A stretch of DNA of 64,000 bases from Candidatus Competibacteraceae bacterium (lineage in GTDB: Bacteria; Pseudomonadota; Gammaproteobacteria; Competibacterales; Competibacteraceae): assembly GCA_003989085.1 (NCBI GenBank), contig RXIV01000007.1:62001-126000 (forward strand). The letters run 5' to 3'. The notes below the pieces were generated by a model. It made no database searches. It was not told where the DNA came from and saw only the letters and a program-made list of their open reading frames with translations. The first letter of the stretch is position 1. Every line of letters begins with the position of its first letter. This document shows positions 1-9,072 of this stretch, one piece after another. Position numbers and translations under genes: made by a program.

Positions 1-1
1 C

Positions 2-769
2 CGTTATCCAGCAGGTTCAGCCAAGCAGTTGATTCAATTGTTGACCGGGCTGGAAACGCCCGCTGGTGGACGCGGCACCGATACCGGCATCCTCGTCCAC
101 AACGTCGGTACCGCCTATGCGGTGCATCGGGCGCTGCGTCAGGCGCACCCGTTGATCTCGCGGATCGTGACCATTACCGGTGGCGCGGTGGCTGAACCGC
201 AAAATCTGGAAGCGCCCATTGGCGCGTTGGTGGAGGATTTGCTGGCGTTCTGCGGCGGCGTGACTGGTGAGGTCGCGAAACTGTTGATGGGTGGGCCGAT
301 GATGGGGCAACCCTTGCCAACCTGGCAGACGCCGATGGTGAAAGGCACCAACGGCATTCTGGCCCTGACGGCTGCTGAAGCCCAACTGACGACACCTTCG
401 CCCTGTATTCGTTGCGGGCGTTGTGTTGAAGTCTGTCCAATGGGTCTGATGCCGCTGGAAATGTCCAAACGCGCTCGTTGTGACGATCTGGACGGGGCGC
501 TCGACTTCGGGCTGATTGACTGCATCAGTTGTGGTTCCTGCGCTTATGCCTGCCCCTCGCATATTCCGCTGGTGCAGTATTTTGAATACGCCCGGGGCGT
601 GCTCGAAGCACGGGAGCGAGCCGAGCAGAAATCCAAGGAAACCCGCCGCTTGCTGGACCAGCGCCAGGCCCGGCTGGCGCGGGCGGAACAAGCCAAGGCT
701 GAGGCGGCTGCGCGGCGGCAGGCCGAGAAGCGGCAGGCCAAGGCAGCTAAGGCCGGAGCGGCGGCATGA
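2..769 (+). CDS. rnfC: RnfC, electron transport complex subunit C (5' partial)
   Basis: C-terminal part of RnfC, the NADH-facing Fe-S subunit of the Rnf complex, which couples NADH:ferredoxin electron transfer to ion movement at the inner membrane. The reading frame is open from base 2, so the true start lies before the window. Two ferredoxin-type 4Fe-4S motifs are visible: CxxCxxCxxxCP near bases 402-440 and again near 519-560. After them comes an Ala/Lys/Arg-rich tail of about 60 residues, predicted to be helical; such tails of variable length are usual in RnfC. The stop overlaps the rnfD start in an ATGA, which implies translational coupling. Identity is firm. Confidence 0.95.
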   Translation, partial: RYPAGSAKQLIQLLTGLETPAGGRGTDTGILVHNVGTAYAVHRALRQAHPLISRIVTITGGAVAEPQNLEAPIGALVEDLLAFCGGVTGEVAKLLMGGPMMGQPLPTWQTPMVKGTNGILALTAAEAQLTTPSPCIRCGRCVEVCPMGLMPLEMSKRARCDDLDGALDFGLIDCISCGSCAYACPSHIPLVQYFEYARGVLEARERAEQKSKETRRLLDQRQARLARAEQAKAEAAARRQAEKRQAKAAKAGAAA

Positions 770-1860
770 ACCTGCATTTGCCGAGTGCTCCGCACACCCA
801 CGCTCCAGACAGCGTGCCGCGCATCATGGGGCTGGTGTTGCTGGCGGTCGCGCCGGCGACGCTGTACGGCCTCATCCTGTTTGGCTGGCCGGCCCTGAGC
901 CTGTTACTGGTGACGGTGTTGACCTGCCTGTTGTGCGAGGCCGCTTGCCTGTCCATCGCTGGACGCCCGGTGAAGCCCTTTCTCTGGGACGGTTCCGCCT
1001 TGCTGACTGGGGTGTTGCTGGCCGTGTCGCTGCCGCCGTGGGCGCCGTGGTGGATTGGGGCGCTCGGCGGCTTCTTCGCCATTGTGATCGGCAAGCAGGT
1101 GTTTGGCGGCGTTGGACAGAACCTGTTTAATCCGGCGATGCTGGCGCGAGTGGCGCTGCTGGTGTCGTTTCCGGTCGAGATGACTACTTGGCTGGGACCC
1201 CATCCGTTGTTTTCCAGCCATGCCCCCGGTCTGTTCGATGGCTTGGCGATCACTTTCAACGGCATTCCCGATGTGGACGGCGTCAGCGGCGCAACCATTC
1301 TCGGCCATGTCCGCACCCAGTTGGGCATGAATCATAGCCTCAGCCAGATTTTGCCGGGACACTTTCAGCCGGGCGCTGCGGTGCTTGGCTGGACTGGCGG
1401 CAGTCTGGGCGAAACGGCCGAATGGCTGGCGCTGCTCGGCGGCGGGTGGCTGTTGTGGCGACGGGTGATTACCTGGCAGATTCCGGTTGCCATGCTGACT
1501 ACAGTGGCGCTGCTGGCCGGTGGTTTTCATCTGCTCAATCCCGACCGCTTCGCTGATCCAGCCCTGCATCTGCTATCCGGCGGGTTAATGCTGGGTGCCT
1601 TCTTTTTCGCCACCGATCCGGTTACGTCGCCGACCACGCCTATTGGACAACTGGTGTTCGGGGCTGGCTGCGGGGCGCTGGTCTATATCATCCGCACCTG
1701 GGGCGGTTATCCCGAAGGCGTCGCCTTCGCGGTGGTGCTGATGAACGCGGCGACGCCCTTGATCGATCACTACCTCCGCCCACGGATCTATGGCCGCACC
1801 TGGGGCGGCCAATCGCGCCCGGTCAAACGTCCGCCCACCCGGCCTGGAGAAAGCCAATGA
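766..1860 (+). CDS. rnfD: RnfD, membrane flavoprotein subunit of the Rnf complex
   Basis: Integral membrane subunit of Rnf, homologous to NqrB, with many hydrophobic segments over 364 residues. The SGAT motif at residues 174-177 holds the threonine (Thr177) that carries covalently bound FMN in this family. The gene overlaps rnfC upstream and rnfG downstream by ATGA junctions, so C, D and G are translated from one message. Length is normal for RnfD. There is no frameshift and base use matches its neighbours. Confidence 0.95.
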   Translation: MNLHLPSAPHTHAPDSVPRIMGLVLLAVAPATLYGLILFGWPALSLLLVTVLTCLLCEAACLSIAGRPVKPFLWDGSALLTGVLLAVSLPPWAPWWIGALGGFFAIVIGKQVFGGVGQNLFNPAMLARVALLVSFPVEMTTWLGPHPLFSSHAPGLFDGLAITFNGIPDVDGVSGATILGHVRTQLGMNHSLSQILPGHFQPGAAVLGWTGGSLGETAEWLALLGGGWLLWRRVITWQIPVAMLTTVALLAGGFHLLNPDRFADPALHLLSGGLMLGAFFFATDPVTSPTTPIGQLVFGAGCGALVYIIRTWGGYPEGVAFAVVLMNAATPLIDHYLRPRIYGRTWGGQSRPVKRPPTRPGESQ

Positions 1861-2510
1861 ATCTCCTGGATATTTTCAAGCCGGAACATCGGCAGACCTT
1901 GCGCTATCAAGTTGTGCTGTTGGGCGGTGTCGCCTTGTTGACCAGCGCCGTGATGGGCATTGCCGACCGGCTGACCCGTACCGACATTGCCAATCGCCAA
2001 ATGGAAGATTTGCAAGCCACACTGCAACAGGTGATCCCCGCCGGGTATTACGACAACGAGCTGGTGCGCGACACCGCTACGATTCAGGACGGCGAGCGCA
2101 GCGTCGTTGTTTATCGGGCGCGGAAAGCCGGCCAGGTTCAGGCGGTGTGTTATCAGGTCAGCGCTCCCGGTTATGGCAATACCGCGATAGCGATCATCAT
2201 GGGCGTTGACCGGAACGGGACGTTGCTGGGAACACGGATTGTCAGCCACAACGAAACGCCGGGGCTGGGCGACAAGATTGAGTTGAGCAAATCCGACTGG
2301 ATTCTGAGTTTCACTGGACGGTCGCTGAGCAATCCCTCGCCGGAAAAGTGGGCGGTGAAAAAGGATGGCGGGGTGTTCGATCAATTCACGGGCGCCACGA
2401 TTACGCCACGGGCAGTGGTGAAAGCAGTCAAGGGCGGGCTGGAATTTTTCGCTGCCCACCGAGCAGCGTTGCTGGATGAAGCGGAACCGGTTACAGGAGC
2501 GAAGCCTTGA
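1857..2510 (+). CDS. rnfG: RnfG, periplasmic covalent-FMN subunit of the Rnf complex
   Basis: NqrC/RnfG family protein of 217 residues. An N-terminal transmembrane anchor (about residues 17-36) is followed by a periplasmic FMN-binding domain. The HNETPGLG stretch near residue 131 and the TGAT motif at 178-181 are the family signatures; Thr181 is the expected FMN attachment site. Its start overlaps the rnfD stop (ATGA), and its stop shares a base with the rnfE start. It passes electrons between the membrane subunits RnfD and RnfE. Confidence 0.95.
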   Translation: MNLLDIFKPEHRQTLRYQVVLLGGVALLTSAVMGIADRLTRTDIANRQMEDLQATLQQVIPAGYYDNELVRDTATIQDGERSVVVYRARKAGQVQAVCYQVSAPGYGNTAIAIIMGVDRNGTLLGTRIVSHNETPGLGDKIELSKSDWILSFTGRSLSNPSPEKWAVKKDGGVFDQFTGATITPRAVVKAVKGGLEFFAAHRAALLDEAEPVTGAKP

Positions 2511-3202
2511 TGAACGACTATCGCAGCATTTTCACCGAAGGACTGTGGGGCAACAATGTCGTCTTTGCCCAGATGCTGGCCCTGTGTCCGCTGATGGCGG
2601 TGACGACTACCGCGACCAATGGACTCGGCATGGGGCTGGCGACCACTGGCGTTCTGTTGGCTTCTAACGTGGTCATTGCCAGTTGCCGCAACTTCATCAC
2701 TCCGGATGTGCGGATTCCGGTATTCGTGCTGCTGATTGCTTCGCTGGTGACGCTGGCTGATATGGCGATCAACGCCTGGCTGCATGAACTGTACAAGGTG
2801 CTGGGACTGTTCATTCCGCTGATCGTGGTCAACTGTTCGGTGCTGGGCCGCGCTGAGGCGTTCGCCTCCAAACAGCCGGTGTCGGCTTCGGCAGTCGATG
2901 GGTTGGCGATGGGGCTGGGCTATACCCTGGCGCTGATCATTATCGGCGGCTGCCGTGAGATTCTGGGCAGTGCGACTCTGTTCGCTCATGCCTCGCTGCT
3001 GCTCGGTGATGGCTTCGCCTTTCTCGAAACCACACTGATCCCGCACTACAAAGGCTTTTTGCTGATGTTGTTGCCGCCCGGCGGCTTTCTGGTCCTGGGT
3101 TTTTTGCTGGCTGGCAAACGGGCGATGGAGCGGCGGGTGCAGCAGCGTAAGGAGCGCGCGCGCTCGGCTGATCTCCAATACGGCCATTGCCGGGTGCCCT
3201 AG
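2510..3202 (+). CDS. rnfE: RnfE, integral membrane subunit of the Rnf complex
   Basis: Hydrophobic protein of 230 residues, homologous to NqrD. It has about six membrane segments and conserved cysteines in the membrane region (CP near the N-terminus and SCRNF after the second segment), which hold a membrane Fe-S centre in this family. I chose ATG 2510, which overlaps the rnfG TGA by one base; an in-frame TTG lies one codon earlier. In many gammaproteobacteria nth follows rnfE, but here a ubiquitin-like rnfH follows after about 100 bases. Confidence 0.93.
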   Translation: MNDYRSIFTEGLWGNNVVFAQMLALCPLMAVTTTATNGLGMGLATTGVLLASNVVIASCRNFITPDVRIPVFVLLIASLVTLADMAINAWLHELYKVLGLFIPLIVVNCSVLGRAEAFASKQPVSASAVDGLAMGLGYTLALIIIGGCREILGSATLFAHASLLLGDGFAFLETTLIPHYKGFLLMLLPPGGFLVLGFLLAGKRAMERRVQQRKERARSADLQYGHCRVP

Positions 3203-3300
3203 CGTCGCTGTGGATTCCGGGCGTTGGTGTACTGCTGGTGTACTGCTGGCGAACTACCGACCGTCGGATCAGACATTCAATTCCAAACGAGGAGAACTTT

Positions 3301-3594
3301 ATGCAGATTGGCGTAGCGTATAGCGGACCAGGCCAACAAATCTGGCTCTCTTTTGAAGTCCCCGCCGACAGCACTGTACAAACCGCCATTGACCGCTCCG
3401 GGATTCTGGCACGGTGTCCGCAGGTAGACTTGAAGAAAAACAAGGTCGGTATTTTCGGCAAGCTCACTAAGCTGAATGCTCCGCTCAGCGACGGTGATCG
3501 GGTGGAGATTTATCGGCCAATCACGGTTGATCCGAAAACCGTGCCGCAACGGAAAATCGCGCTGCTGGATGAAGAGGATGAGGACGACGATTAG
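3301..3594 (+). CDS. rnfH: RnfH family ubiquitin-like protein
   Basis: Small 97-residue protein with the beta-grasp pattern of the RnfH family (ThiS/MoaD-like fold): an early hydrophobic strand, a central VGIFGK-type turn and RVEIYRPI near residue 70, which is the family signature. The tail is strongly acidic. The start is ATG 3301 with GAGGA about six bases upstream; longer in-frame extensions lack a ribosome binding site. It closes the rnf operon. RnfH proteins accompany rnf or ratA/ratB genes in proteobacteria, but their exact role is not settled. Confidence 0.85.
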   Translation: MQIGVAYSGPGQQIWLSFEVPADSTVQTAIDRSGILARCPQVDLKKNKVGIFGKLTKLNAPLSDGDRVEIYRPITVDPKTVPQRKIALLDEEDEDDD

Positions 3595-3709
3595 GGCTGT
3601 AGCGAGTCGGGCGGTATAACCTTTTTAGAAAATCGCCTAAGCTCTTCAGCGCTTGCTCCTGAGCTAACCCGACTTTCTCGCGCAATCCGCCCCTCGCGCC
3701 AAGGCTCCT

Positions 3710-4474
3710 ATGCACCGCCTCTATATTATTGGTTCCGGCCCCGGTGGCTTGGATCACCTCAGCCCCGCCGCCCATGCCGCGCTGGAATCCTGTAGCGATC
3801 TGGCTGGACATGGTCTGTATCTCAACCTGCTTGGCCCGCTGACCGAGGGCAAGACCCGCCATAAAACGCCGATGGGTGAAGAACTGGCTCGCGCTGCGTT
3901 GGCGCTTGACCTGGCCGCCGCTGGCCGGACCACCGCGCTGATTTCCAGTGGTGATGCCGGGATTTACGGGATGGCGACCGTCGTGTTCGAGTTGCTGGCC
4001 CGCAAACCGAAGCCAGAATGGGCTGAGGTTGAGATCGAAGTAATCCCTGGTATTTCAGCGATGCAGGCGGCGGCAGCACGGGTTGGCGCTCCCTTGGCTC
4101 ATGATTTTTGCGTGATCTCTCTATCCGATTTGCTAACGCCGTGGGAGCTGATCGCCCGGCGCATTGATCTGGCCGGCCAGGGCGATTTCGCCATCGCGCT
4201 CTACAATGCCGTGTCCAACAAGCGATCCTGGCAGCTGTTGGAAGCCCGGCAAATCTTGTTGCGCTATCGTTTGCCGACAACGCCTGTGATCGTCGCGTTT
4301 AACGTCACCCGCAAAGGGGAACAAATCACCGTGACCACTCTTGGCGAACTGGACCCGGAGCGGTTGAACATGCTGTCGCTGGTGCTAATCGGCAACAGTG
4401 AGACTCGACAGGTGGGCCGGTGGGTCTACACGCCGCGTGGTTACCACACCAAACCGGAACTGGCCGGTGACTGA
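3710..4474 (+). CDS. cobJ: Precorrin-3B C17-methyltransferase (CobJ/CbiH-like)
   Basis: S-adenosylmethionine-dependent tetrapyrrole methylase of 254 residues. The N-terminal GSGPGG loop near residue 9, SSGDAGIYGMA near residue 84 and the following PGISAMQAAAARVGAPL stretch are typical of CobJ/CbiH, which performs ring contraction methylation in cobalamin synthesis. The start is ATG 3710 with AAGG upstream. It stands alone: no other cobalamin gene is visible, and it lies between rnfH and a small membrane gene two bases downstream. The family assignment is strong; the pathway role is inferred from the family. Confidence 0.85.
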   Translation: MHRLYIIGSGPGGLDHLSPAAHAALESCSDLAGHGLYLNLLGPLTEGKTRHKTPMGEELARAALALDLAAAGRTTALISSGDAGIYGMATVVFELLARKPKPEWAEVEIEVIPGISAMQAAAARVGAPLAHDFCVISLSDLLTPWELIARRIDLAGQGDFAIALYNAVSNKRSWQLLEARQILLRYRLPTTPVIVAFNVTRKGEQITVTTLGELDPERLNMLSLVLIGNSETRQVGRWVYTPRGYHTKPELAGD

Positions 4475-4476
4475 GC

Positions 4477-4782
4477 ATGGCGTCGCTGCGCAATGCCGAC
4501 TTTGCCCTGACCGTGCTGGCGGTCCTGCTGTTGCTGTTTGGGCTGACGCTGGTGGATAGCGCCTGGCGTTCCTGGACGGTGGATCGAAGCGCCAGTCGGT
4601 CGCTGGTTCGGGAATTGGGCCTGAGCGACCTGAGCCTCTTTACCGAAGCCCGTTATACCCGCCATCCTAGCCAGGCTGACTGGCACACGCCGTTTCAGGA
4701 TCATCCGGCGGCGCTGGAGCATTTTCCGACTGGCCTGCTGTTGATGCCGCCGCCGCATCTCATTCACTTGCCTGCACCCTAG
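4477..4782 (+). CDS. Small membrane protein of unknown function
   Basis: A 101-residue protein starting two bases after the cobJ stop, so probably cotranslated with it. One hydrophobic helix spans about residues 9-27, followed by a soluble tail rich in His and Pro. I do not recognise the family. The 220 bases that follow contain no further credible gene. The protein could be an unknown accessory of cobalamin synthesis or simply a cotranscribed gene. Confidence 0.5.
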   Translation: MASLRNADFALTVLAVLLLLFGLTLVDSAWRSWTVDRSASRSLVRELGLSDLSLFTEARYTRHPSQADWHTPFQDHPAALEHFPTGLLLMPPPHLIHLPAP

Positions 4783-5003
4783 CGGCGCTACCCGCGCACG
4801 CTCATCCGCTACGAAAAGTTTCAACGGCGTATCCGCCATAGATGACGACATCCTGCTGACTTGGCGGGTCAGGTGGTCACCGTGAGCATCAACTATAATC
4901 CCTTCCGGGCGATGCGGACCGTGAACTATCTGGAACACTGGCAAGTTTTCCATCGCCGCATAACGGAGCCTAACTTGACCCCTAATTTCTGAGGAGAAAA
5001 CCG

Positions 5004-5456
5004 ATGATAAAGAACTGTTGCAAAATAACTGGCCGCGTTTTGCTGGCGTTGACGCTACTGGTGAGTGGCTTGGCGCTGGCGGCGGGCGTCAAGCAACCGG
5101 TTGGCAAGGTCTCGATTGCCGAAAAGCAGTTTGGATTATTGTTGGGCGGCAGCACCGGCAGCGGGACGTTGACGTTTCATGGTAGAAAATATCCATTCAA
5201 ACTCAAAGGCCTGAGTGCTGGCCTTAACGTCGGTGTCTCAAAGATGAGCGCTGCCGGCGAAGTGTATGACCTGAAGATGATTTCCCAGTTTCCCGGTACC
5301 TTCACCAAGATGGAAGCCAGTGTCGCCTTGGGTGGCGGTGTGGGTGGCCTGCGCTTGCAGAACGAGAACGGTGTGATCATGAATCTGCGCTCACGGACCA
5401 AGGGTTTGGATCTTAATCTTGGGAACGTGACTGGCGTTACGGTCACGATGGAGTAA
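5004..5456 (+). CDS. Exported glycine-rich beta protein, unknown function
   Basis: A 150-residue protein with a clear signal peptide (basic N-terminus, hydrophobic core, cleavage near ALAAG at about residue 27). The mature part alternates hydrophobic and polar residues as in a beta-rich fold, with a GGGVGG stretch near residue 110. The start has GAGGAG eight bases upstream. It opens a run of three exported-protein genes (5004-6922) in one orientation. I do not assign a function; similar short exported proteins are common and uncharacterised in proteobacteria. Confidence 0.7.
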   Translation: MIKNCCKITGRVLLALTLLVSGLALAAGVKQPVGKVSIAEKQFGLLLGGSTGSGTLTFHGRKYPFKLKGLSAGLNVGVSKMSAAGEVYDLKMISQFPGTFTKMEASVALGGGVGGLRLQNENGVIMNLRSRTKGLDLNLGNVTGVTVTME

Positions 5457-5531
5457 TCCGCCTAGCTGGGCCGGGTTTCCTGCCCAGCGGAACCCATTCA
5501 TCCCTCCTAAGATATACCAAGGAAAATAGCC

Positions 5532-6329
5532 ATGCGATCCAGCCATATCGTGGGTTCGGCCCTGGGGAGCCTGATTTTGCTCAGTGGTCCGGCGTTAGCT
5601 GCCGGGGCGCCGCAGAAAGAAATGCCGCCGGAGCCGGATAAACTTGTCCAGCGGATGTGCGACTACCTCAAGTCGCTCAATCGGTTTTCCTACCGCGCTG
5701 AAGTAAGTGATGATCGGGTGTACGCAGGGGGGGAAAAGATCCAATACACCTTTGAGCTAGAGACCTTTGTGGAGCGGCCAAACCAGCTCCGGGTCAATGC
5801 TGAAGGGGACCGGGTTAATCAGCAGTTCTTCTACGATGGCAAAACCTTGACTTTGTATAATCCGGCAGATCAGGTGTACGCCACCGTGGAAGCGCCGCCG
5901 GAGATTGAAGAAGCATTGGAGAAAGCCGATCACGACTTGAAGCTTCGGGTTGCCCTCACTGATCTGGCTAGCCCCAAGCTGTGCGAGCATTTGGCCAAGG
6001 GTCAGCGTCATGCCCGCTATGTTGGCCCGAGCCGGGTACGGGGCGTGCCTACCGAACACCTGGCGTTTGACCGGAACGATATCCAGTTTCAGCTTTGGAT
6101 TGAAACCGGCTCCCAGCCGCTCCCTCGCAAGATCGTGATCACCCAGAAAAACCTGTTGGCGTCTCCCCAATGGACAGCCGTTCTCCAGGATTGGAAGGTC
6201 TCGCCTTCACTAAAGCCGGAGCTATTTAGTTTTAAAGCGCCGCCTGGAGCGCAAAAGATTAAGTTCGCGCCAGCGCTACTCCCCACCGTACCTGTACCTG
6301 TGGTTCCTCCCACCAAGACCGGAGGTTAG
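5532..6329 (+). CDS. Exported DUF2092-family protein
   Basis: A 265-residue protein with a signal peptide (cleavage after ALAAG at about residue 25). The mature region matches the DUF2092 pattern: a start like a lipoprotein-carrier (LolA-like) fold, a MCDYLKSLNRFSY-type segment near residue 42, then RVNAEGDR and FFYDGKTLTLYNP near 95-115. The fold resembles LolA/LolB, so lipid or hydrophobic-ligand binding in the periplasm is possible but not shown. The tail is proline-rich. The next gene starts two bases after its stop, indicating one operon. Confidence 0.75.
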   Translation: MRSSHIVGSALGSLILLSGPALAAGAPQKEMPPEPDKLVQRMCDYLKSLNRFSYRAEVSDDRVYAGGEKIQYTFELETFVERPNQLRVNAEGDRVNQQFFYDGKTLTLYNPADQVYATVEAPPEIEEALEKADHDLKLRVALTDLASPKLCEHLAKGQRHARYVGPSRVRGVPTEHLAFDRNDIQFQLWIETGSQPLPRKIVITQKNLLASPQWTAVLQDWKVSPSLKPELFSFKAPPGAQKIKFAPALLPTVPVPVVPPTKTGG

Positions 6330-6331
6330 TC

Positions 6332-6922
6332 ATGAGCATATTGAGATTCAGCGTCATGCAATTTAAAGCGATGAGCGGGGCCATGCTGGTCGCGGTCGCG
6401 CTGAGTGTTCCGGTTTTCCCGCCGTTGGCGGAAGCCCGGGGGGGAGGTGGCTTTGGTGGAGGCGGTTTTGGTGGAGGTGGCTTTGGCGGTGTTCATGATG
6501 GTGGTGGGTTTAGCGGGGGCAGCTTTCGAGGTGATGGCGGCGTGGCGGTAGGTTCGAATGGCGGCGTGGCGGTTCGAGGTCCAGAGGGAGGCGCTGTCGG
6601 ACGAGGATCGGGCGGCGGGGTGGCGGTTCGAGGCCCGGATGGTGGCGCGGTGGCCGTGGGTCCAAATGGCGGGGTGGCGGCGCGGAGTCCTGCAAACTCT
6701 TATGGGGATTATTATTACGGTGGGGGCGGGGATTACTACTACGACGGAGTAGCGTCGGGAGCAGCGGCGAGCCTAGCGGTAGGCGCTGCTGTGGCGTCAT
6801 TGTCGTCCGATGCGACTACGGTAGTTTTGGCGGGTCAGACCTACTATGTGGACGACGGCATCTATTACCAATCCTGTTATCAGGGGTCGGCGGTGGATTA
6901 CTGCGTTGTTTCTCCCCCCTGA
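6332..6922 (+). CDS. Exported glycine-rich repeat protein
   Basis: A 196-residue protein with a signal peptide (to about residue 35), then GGGFGGGGFGG-type repeats and several imperfect GGVAVRGP repeats up to about residue 115, a Tyr/Gly segment (DYYYGGGGDYYYDG), a short hydrophobic helix rich in Ala, and a C-terminal domain with two cysteines. It is cotranslated with the DUF2092 gene. The design suggests a surface or periplasmic low-complexity protein; function unknown. The repeats also make the DNA internally repetitive at about 6440-6700. Confidence 0.75.
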   Translation: MSILRFSVMQFKAMSGAMLVAVALSVPVFPPLAEARGGGGFGGGGFGGGGFGGVHDGGGFSGGSFRGDGGVAVGSNGGVAVRGPEGGAVGRGSGGGVAVRGPDGGAVAVGPNGGVAARSPANSYGDYYYGGGGDYYYDGVASGAAASLAVGAAVASLSSDATTVVLAGQTYYVDDGIYYQSCYQGSAVDYCVVSPP

Positions 6923-6979
6923 TAGGGAACGCAGTAGAATGGCGGCCACAGTGCATGTTTTTCTGGCTGGAGGCTTGCC

Positions 6980-8503
6980 ATGCTGACTTTCGATCTGGCT
7001 GGTTTTGTAACAACTTTCCTGGCGGTCATGGCGGCATTGTTTGTCTTTGCCGTTGGTGTCGGCGTCCTGCTGATCATCACCCTCTACTTCATCGATATTA
7101 CCCAGACCCAGCACGCCATTCGTCGTAATTTCCCGGTTATCGGGCGGTTGCGTTACCGGATGGAGCATCTCGGCGTGTTCTTTCGCCAGTATTTCTACGC
7201 TATGGACCGGGAGGAGATGCCGTTCAACCGGGCGCAACGCGCCTGGGTTTACCGAGCGGCGAAGAATCTGGATAACACCCAGCCCTTCGGTTCGACCCGT
7301 GATTTGCGCCCGCCGGGAACATTGCTGTTCGCCAACGCGACTTTTCCCGCATTAGAGACAGCTGCGGTGGAAACGCCGCCTTTAATCATTGGCCTGGAGT
7401 GCGCCCAGCCTTATCACGCCGGCAGTTTCTTCAATCTTTCGGCCATGAGCTATGGCGCGATCTCCCAGCCGGCGGTTTTGGCGCTATCCAACGGGGCGCG
7501 ACTGGCGGGCTGCTGGATGAACACCGGTGAGGGCGGTCTGTCGCCGTACCATCTGGCTGGCGGCGCTGACCTGGTGTTTCAGATTGGCACGGCGAAATAT
7601 GGTGTCTGCAACGGCCAGGGCGGCCTGGATGAAGCCCGCTTGCGCGAGGTGGCGGCCCATCCCCAGGTCAAATTGTTTGAAATCAAGCTCAGTCAGGGCG
7701 CGAAACCGGGCAAAGGCGGCATCCTGCCCGCAGCCAAAGTGACACCGGAAATTGCTGCTATTCGCGGCATCCCGGTGGGTCAGGATTCCCGCAGCCCGAA
7801 TCGGCATCCCGATATCGCCGATGCGGCGGCTCTGTTGGCGTTCATCCGCCGGGTGAGAACCCTCACCGGCAAACCTACCGGCTTCAAACTGGTGGTTGGC
7901 GATCCACGCTGGATCGATGATCTGTGCCAGGAAGTCATCCGCCAAGGGATAGCCGGCGCTCCTGACTTCATCACGGTGGACAGCGCTGATGGCGGCACCG
8001 GTGCGGCCCCGGTGAGTTTATTGGATTATGTCGGCCTGCCGTTGCAGGAAAGTCTGCCTCTGATGGTGGATAAACTGGTGGAGTACGGCTTGCGCGAGCG
8101 AATCCGGGTGATCGCGTCCGGCAAGCTGATCAATCCTGGCGAAGTGGCTTGGGCGCTGTGCGTGGGGGCTGATTTTGTCAATTCAGCGCGAGGGTTTCTG
8201 TTTGCGCTCGGCTGTGTGCAGTCGATGCAATGCGACAAGAATACCTGTCCGGCGGGAATTACTACCCATAATCCCCGCTTGCACCGAGGTTTGGATCCGC
8301 AAGACAAGGCGGAACGGGTGCGGCATTATGCAGAGAATATGCGGCATGAAGTGGCAATCATCGCGCATGCTTGCGGTGCGACGACCCCTCGGCAACTCCA
8401 GCGCGAGCATTGCCGAATGGTGATTGGTCCTGGCCGCTCGGCGCCGCTGAACGAACTGTATCGGCGGGACGCAGCGCCGATGAAAGATCGAACGGCGGCC
8501 TGA
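6980..8503 (+). CDS. Membrane-anchored FMN-binding glutamate synthase family protein
   Basis: A 507-residue protein: one N-terminal membrane helix (about residues 8-33), then a domain homologous to the FMN/3Fe-4S synthase domain of GltB. The cysteine pattern CVQSMQCDKNTC from residue 412 matches the 3Fe-4S ligands of glutamate synthase, and the SADGGTGAAP loop is part of the FMN barrel. It lacks the glutaminase domain, so it is not a complete GltB; the family is widespread and its physiological reaction is unclear. A start at ATG 6980 with GGAGG upstream is well supported. Confidence 0.88.
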   Translation: MLTFDLAGFVTTFLAVMAALFVFAVGVGVLLIITLYFIDITQTQHAIRRNFPVIGRLRYRMEHLGVFFRQYFYAMDREEMPFNRAQRAWVYRAAKNLDNTQPFGSTRDLRPPGTLLFANATFPALETAAVETPPLIIGLECAQPYHAGSFFNLSAMSYGAISQPAVLALSNGARLAGCWMNTGEGGLSPYHLAGGADLVFQIGTAKYGVCNGQGGLDEARLREVAAHPQVKLFEIKLSQGAKPGKGGILPAAKVTPEIAAIRGIPVGQDSRSPNRHPDIADAAALLAFIRRVRTLTGKPTGFKLVVGDPRWIDDLCQEVIRQGIAGAPDFITVDSADGGTGAAPVSLLDYVGLPLQESLPLMVDKLVEYGLRERIRVIASGKLINPGEVAWALCVGADFVNSARGFLFALGCVQSMQCDKNTCPAGITTHNPRLHRGLDPQDKAERVRHYAENMRHEVAIIAHACGATTPRQLQREHCRMVIGPGRSAPLNELYRRDAAPMKDRTAA

Positions 8504-8535
8504 ACTGGGCGGGGAAGAGCCGTCGGGGGATCGTG

Positions 8536-9030
8536 TTACGCCGGGTCTTCTGGTTGTGATTGGGCCGCCGCCCGCAGCGCAGCGCTATCCAAGGTATGGG
8601 CGCGGGCGAAACCGCCGACCAGGCGAATGCGGATCGGGGTCAGCCTTAGCAGCAGAAAATCACCAAACTCAAAGCGCGGCGTTGAATCCGGCAGCCGCGC
8701 TTGATAACGCCTCACAGCTTCCTGATAATCCGCACTGCTCTTGCTAATCACGGCAACCTTGCCCTGAATCATCACCCGCGCCAATTTTTGTGGGTCCTCG
8801 CGCTCCCGTTCCGGTTCACTAATTGCCAGTCCGGCGCGGGGATCCGCCAGCAAATTGCGGGTGTGGGCCGCCAAGGTGCTGAGATGCAGCAGAAAGCCAC
8901 TGCAATCTGGTTCCGGCGTATAAGCGGCCCAAGAGGCCTCCGGGCCATCAGCGCTTTGAGTCGCCAGCGCCGCCCATCGTTGCCTGCGGATTAGGCCGAT
9001 CATCCATTGTAGCTCTTGGCGCAGCGTCAT
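8536..9030 (-). CDS. HugZ-like pyridoxamine 5'-phosphate oxidase-fold protein
   Basis: A 164-residue split-barrel flavin-binding-type protein. The early LATQSADGPEASWAAY strand pair, RAGLAISEPE and the late IRLVGGFARA motif are typical of HugZ/haem-utilisation and related PNPOx-fold proteins. I chose ATG 9030, which has GGAG upstream; an upstream TTG at 9066 is in frame but lacks a site. It follows yejB by 42 bases on the same strand and may be cotranscribed. Haem degradation versus general flavin binding cannot be decided from sequence alone. Confidence 0.75.
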   Translation of the reverse strand: MTLRQELQWMIGLIRRQRWAALATQSADGPEASWAAYTPEPDCSGFLLHLSTLAAHTRNLLADPRAGLAISEPEREREDPQKLARVMIQGKVAVISKSSADYQEAVRRYQARLPDSTPRFEFGDFLLLRLTPIRIRLVGGFARAHTLDSAALRAAAQSQPEDPA

Positions 9031-9072
9031 TGAAAACGACTCCAGCTTAATGGGCGGTAAGGTCAATACTAT

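Noticed and set aside
6440..6700. A possible repeat array or CRISPR-like region
   Set aside because: The repeats are codon-phased Gly-rich coding repeats within one exported protein, without spacers.
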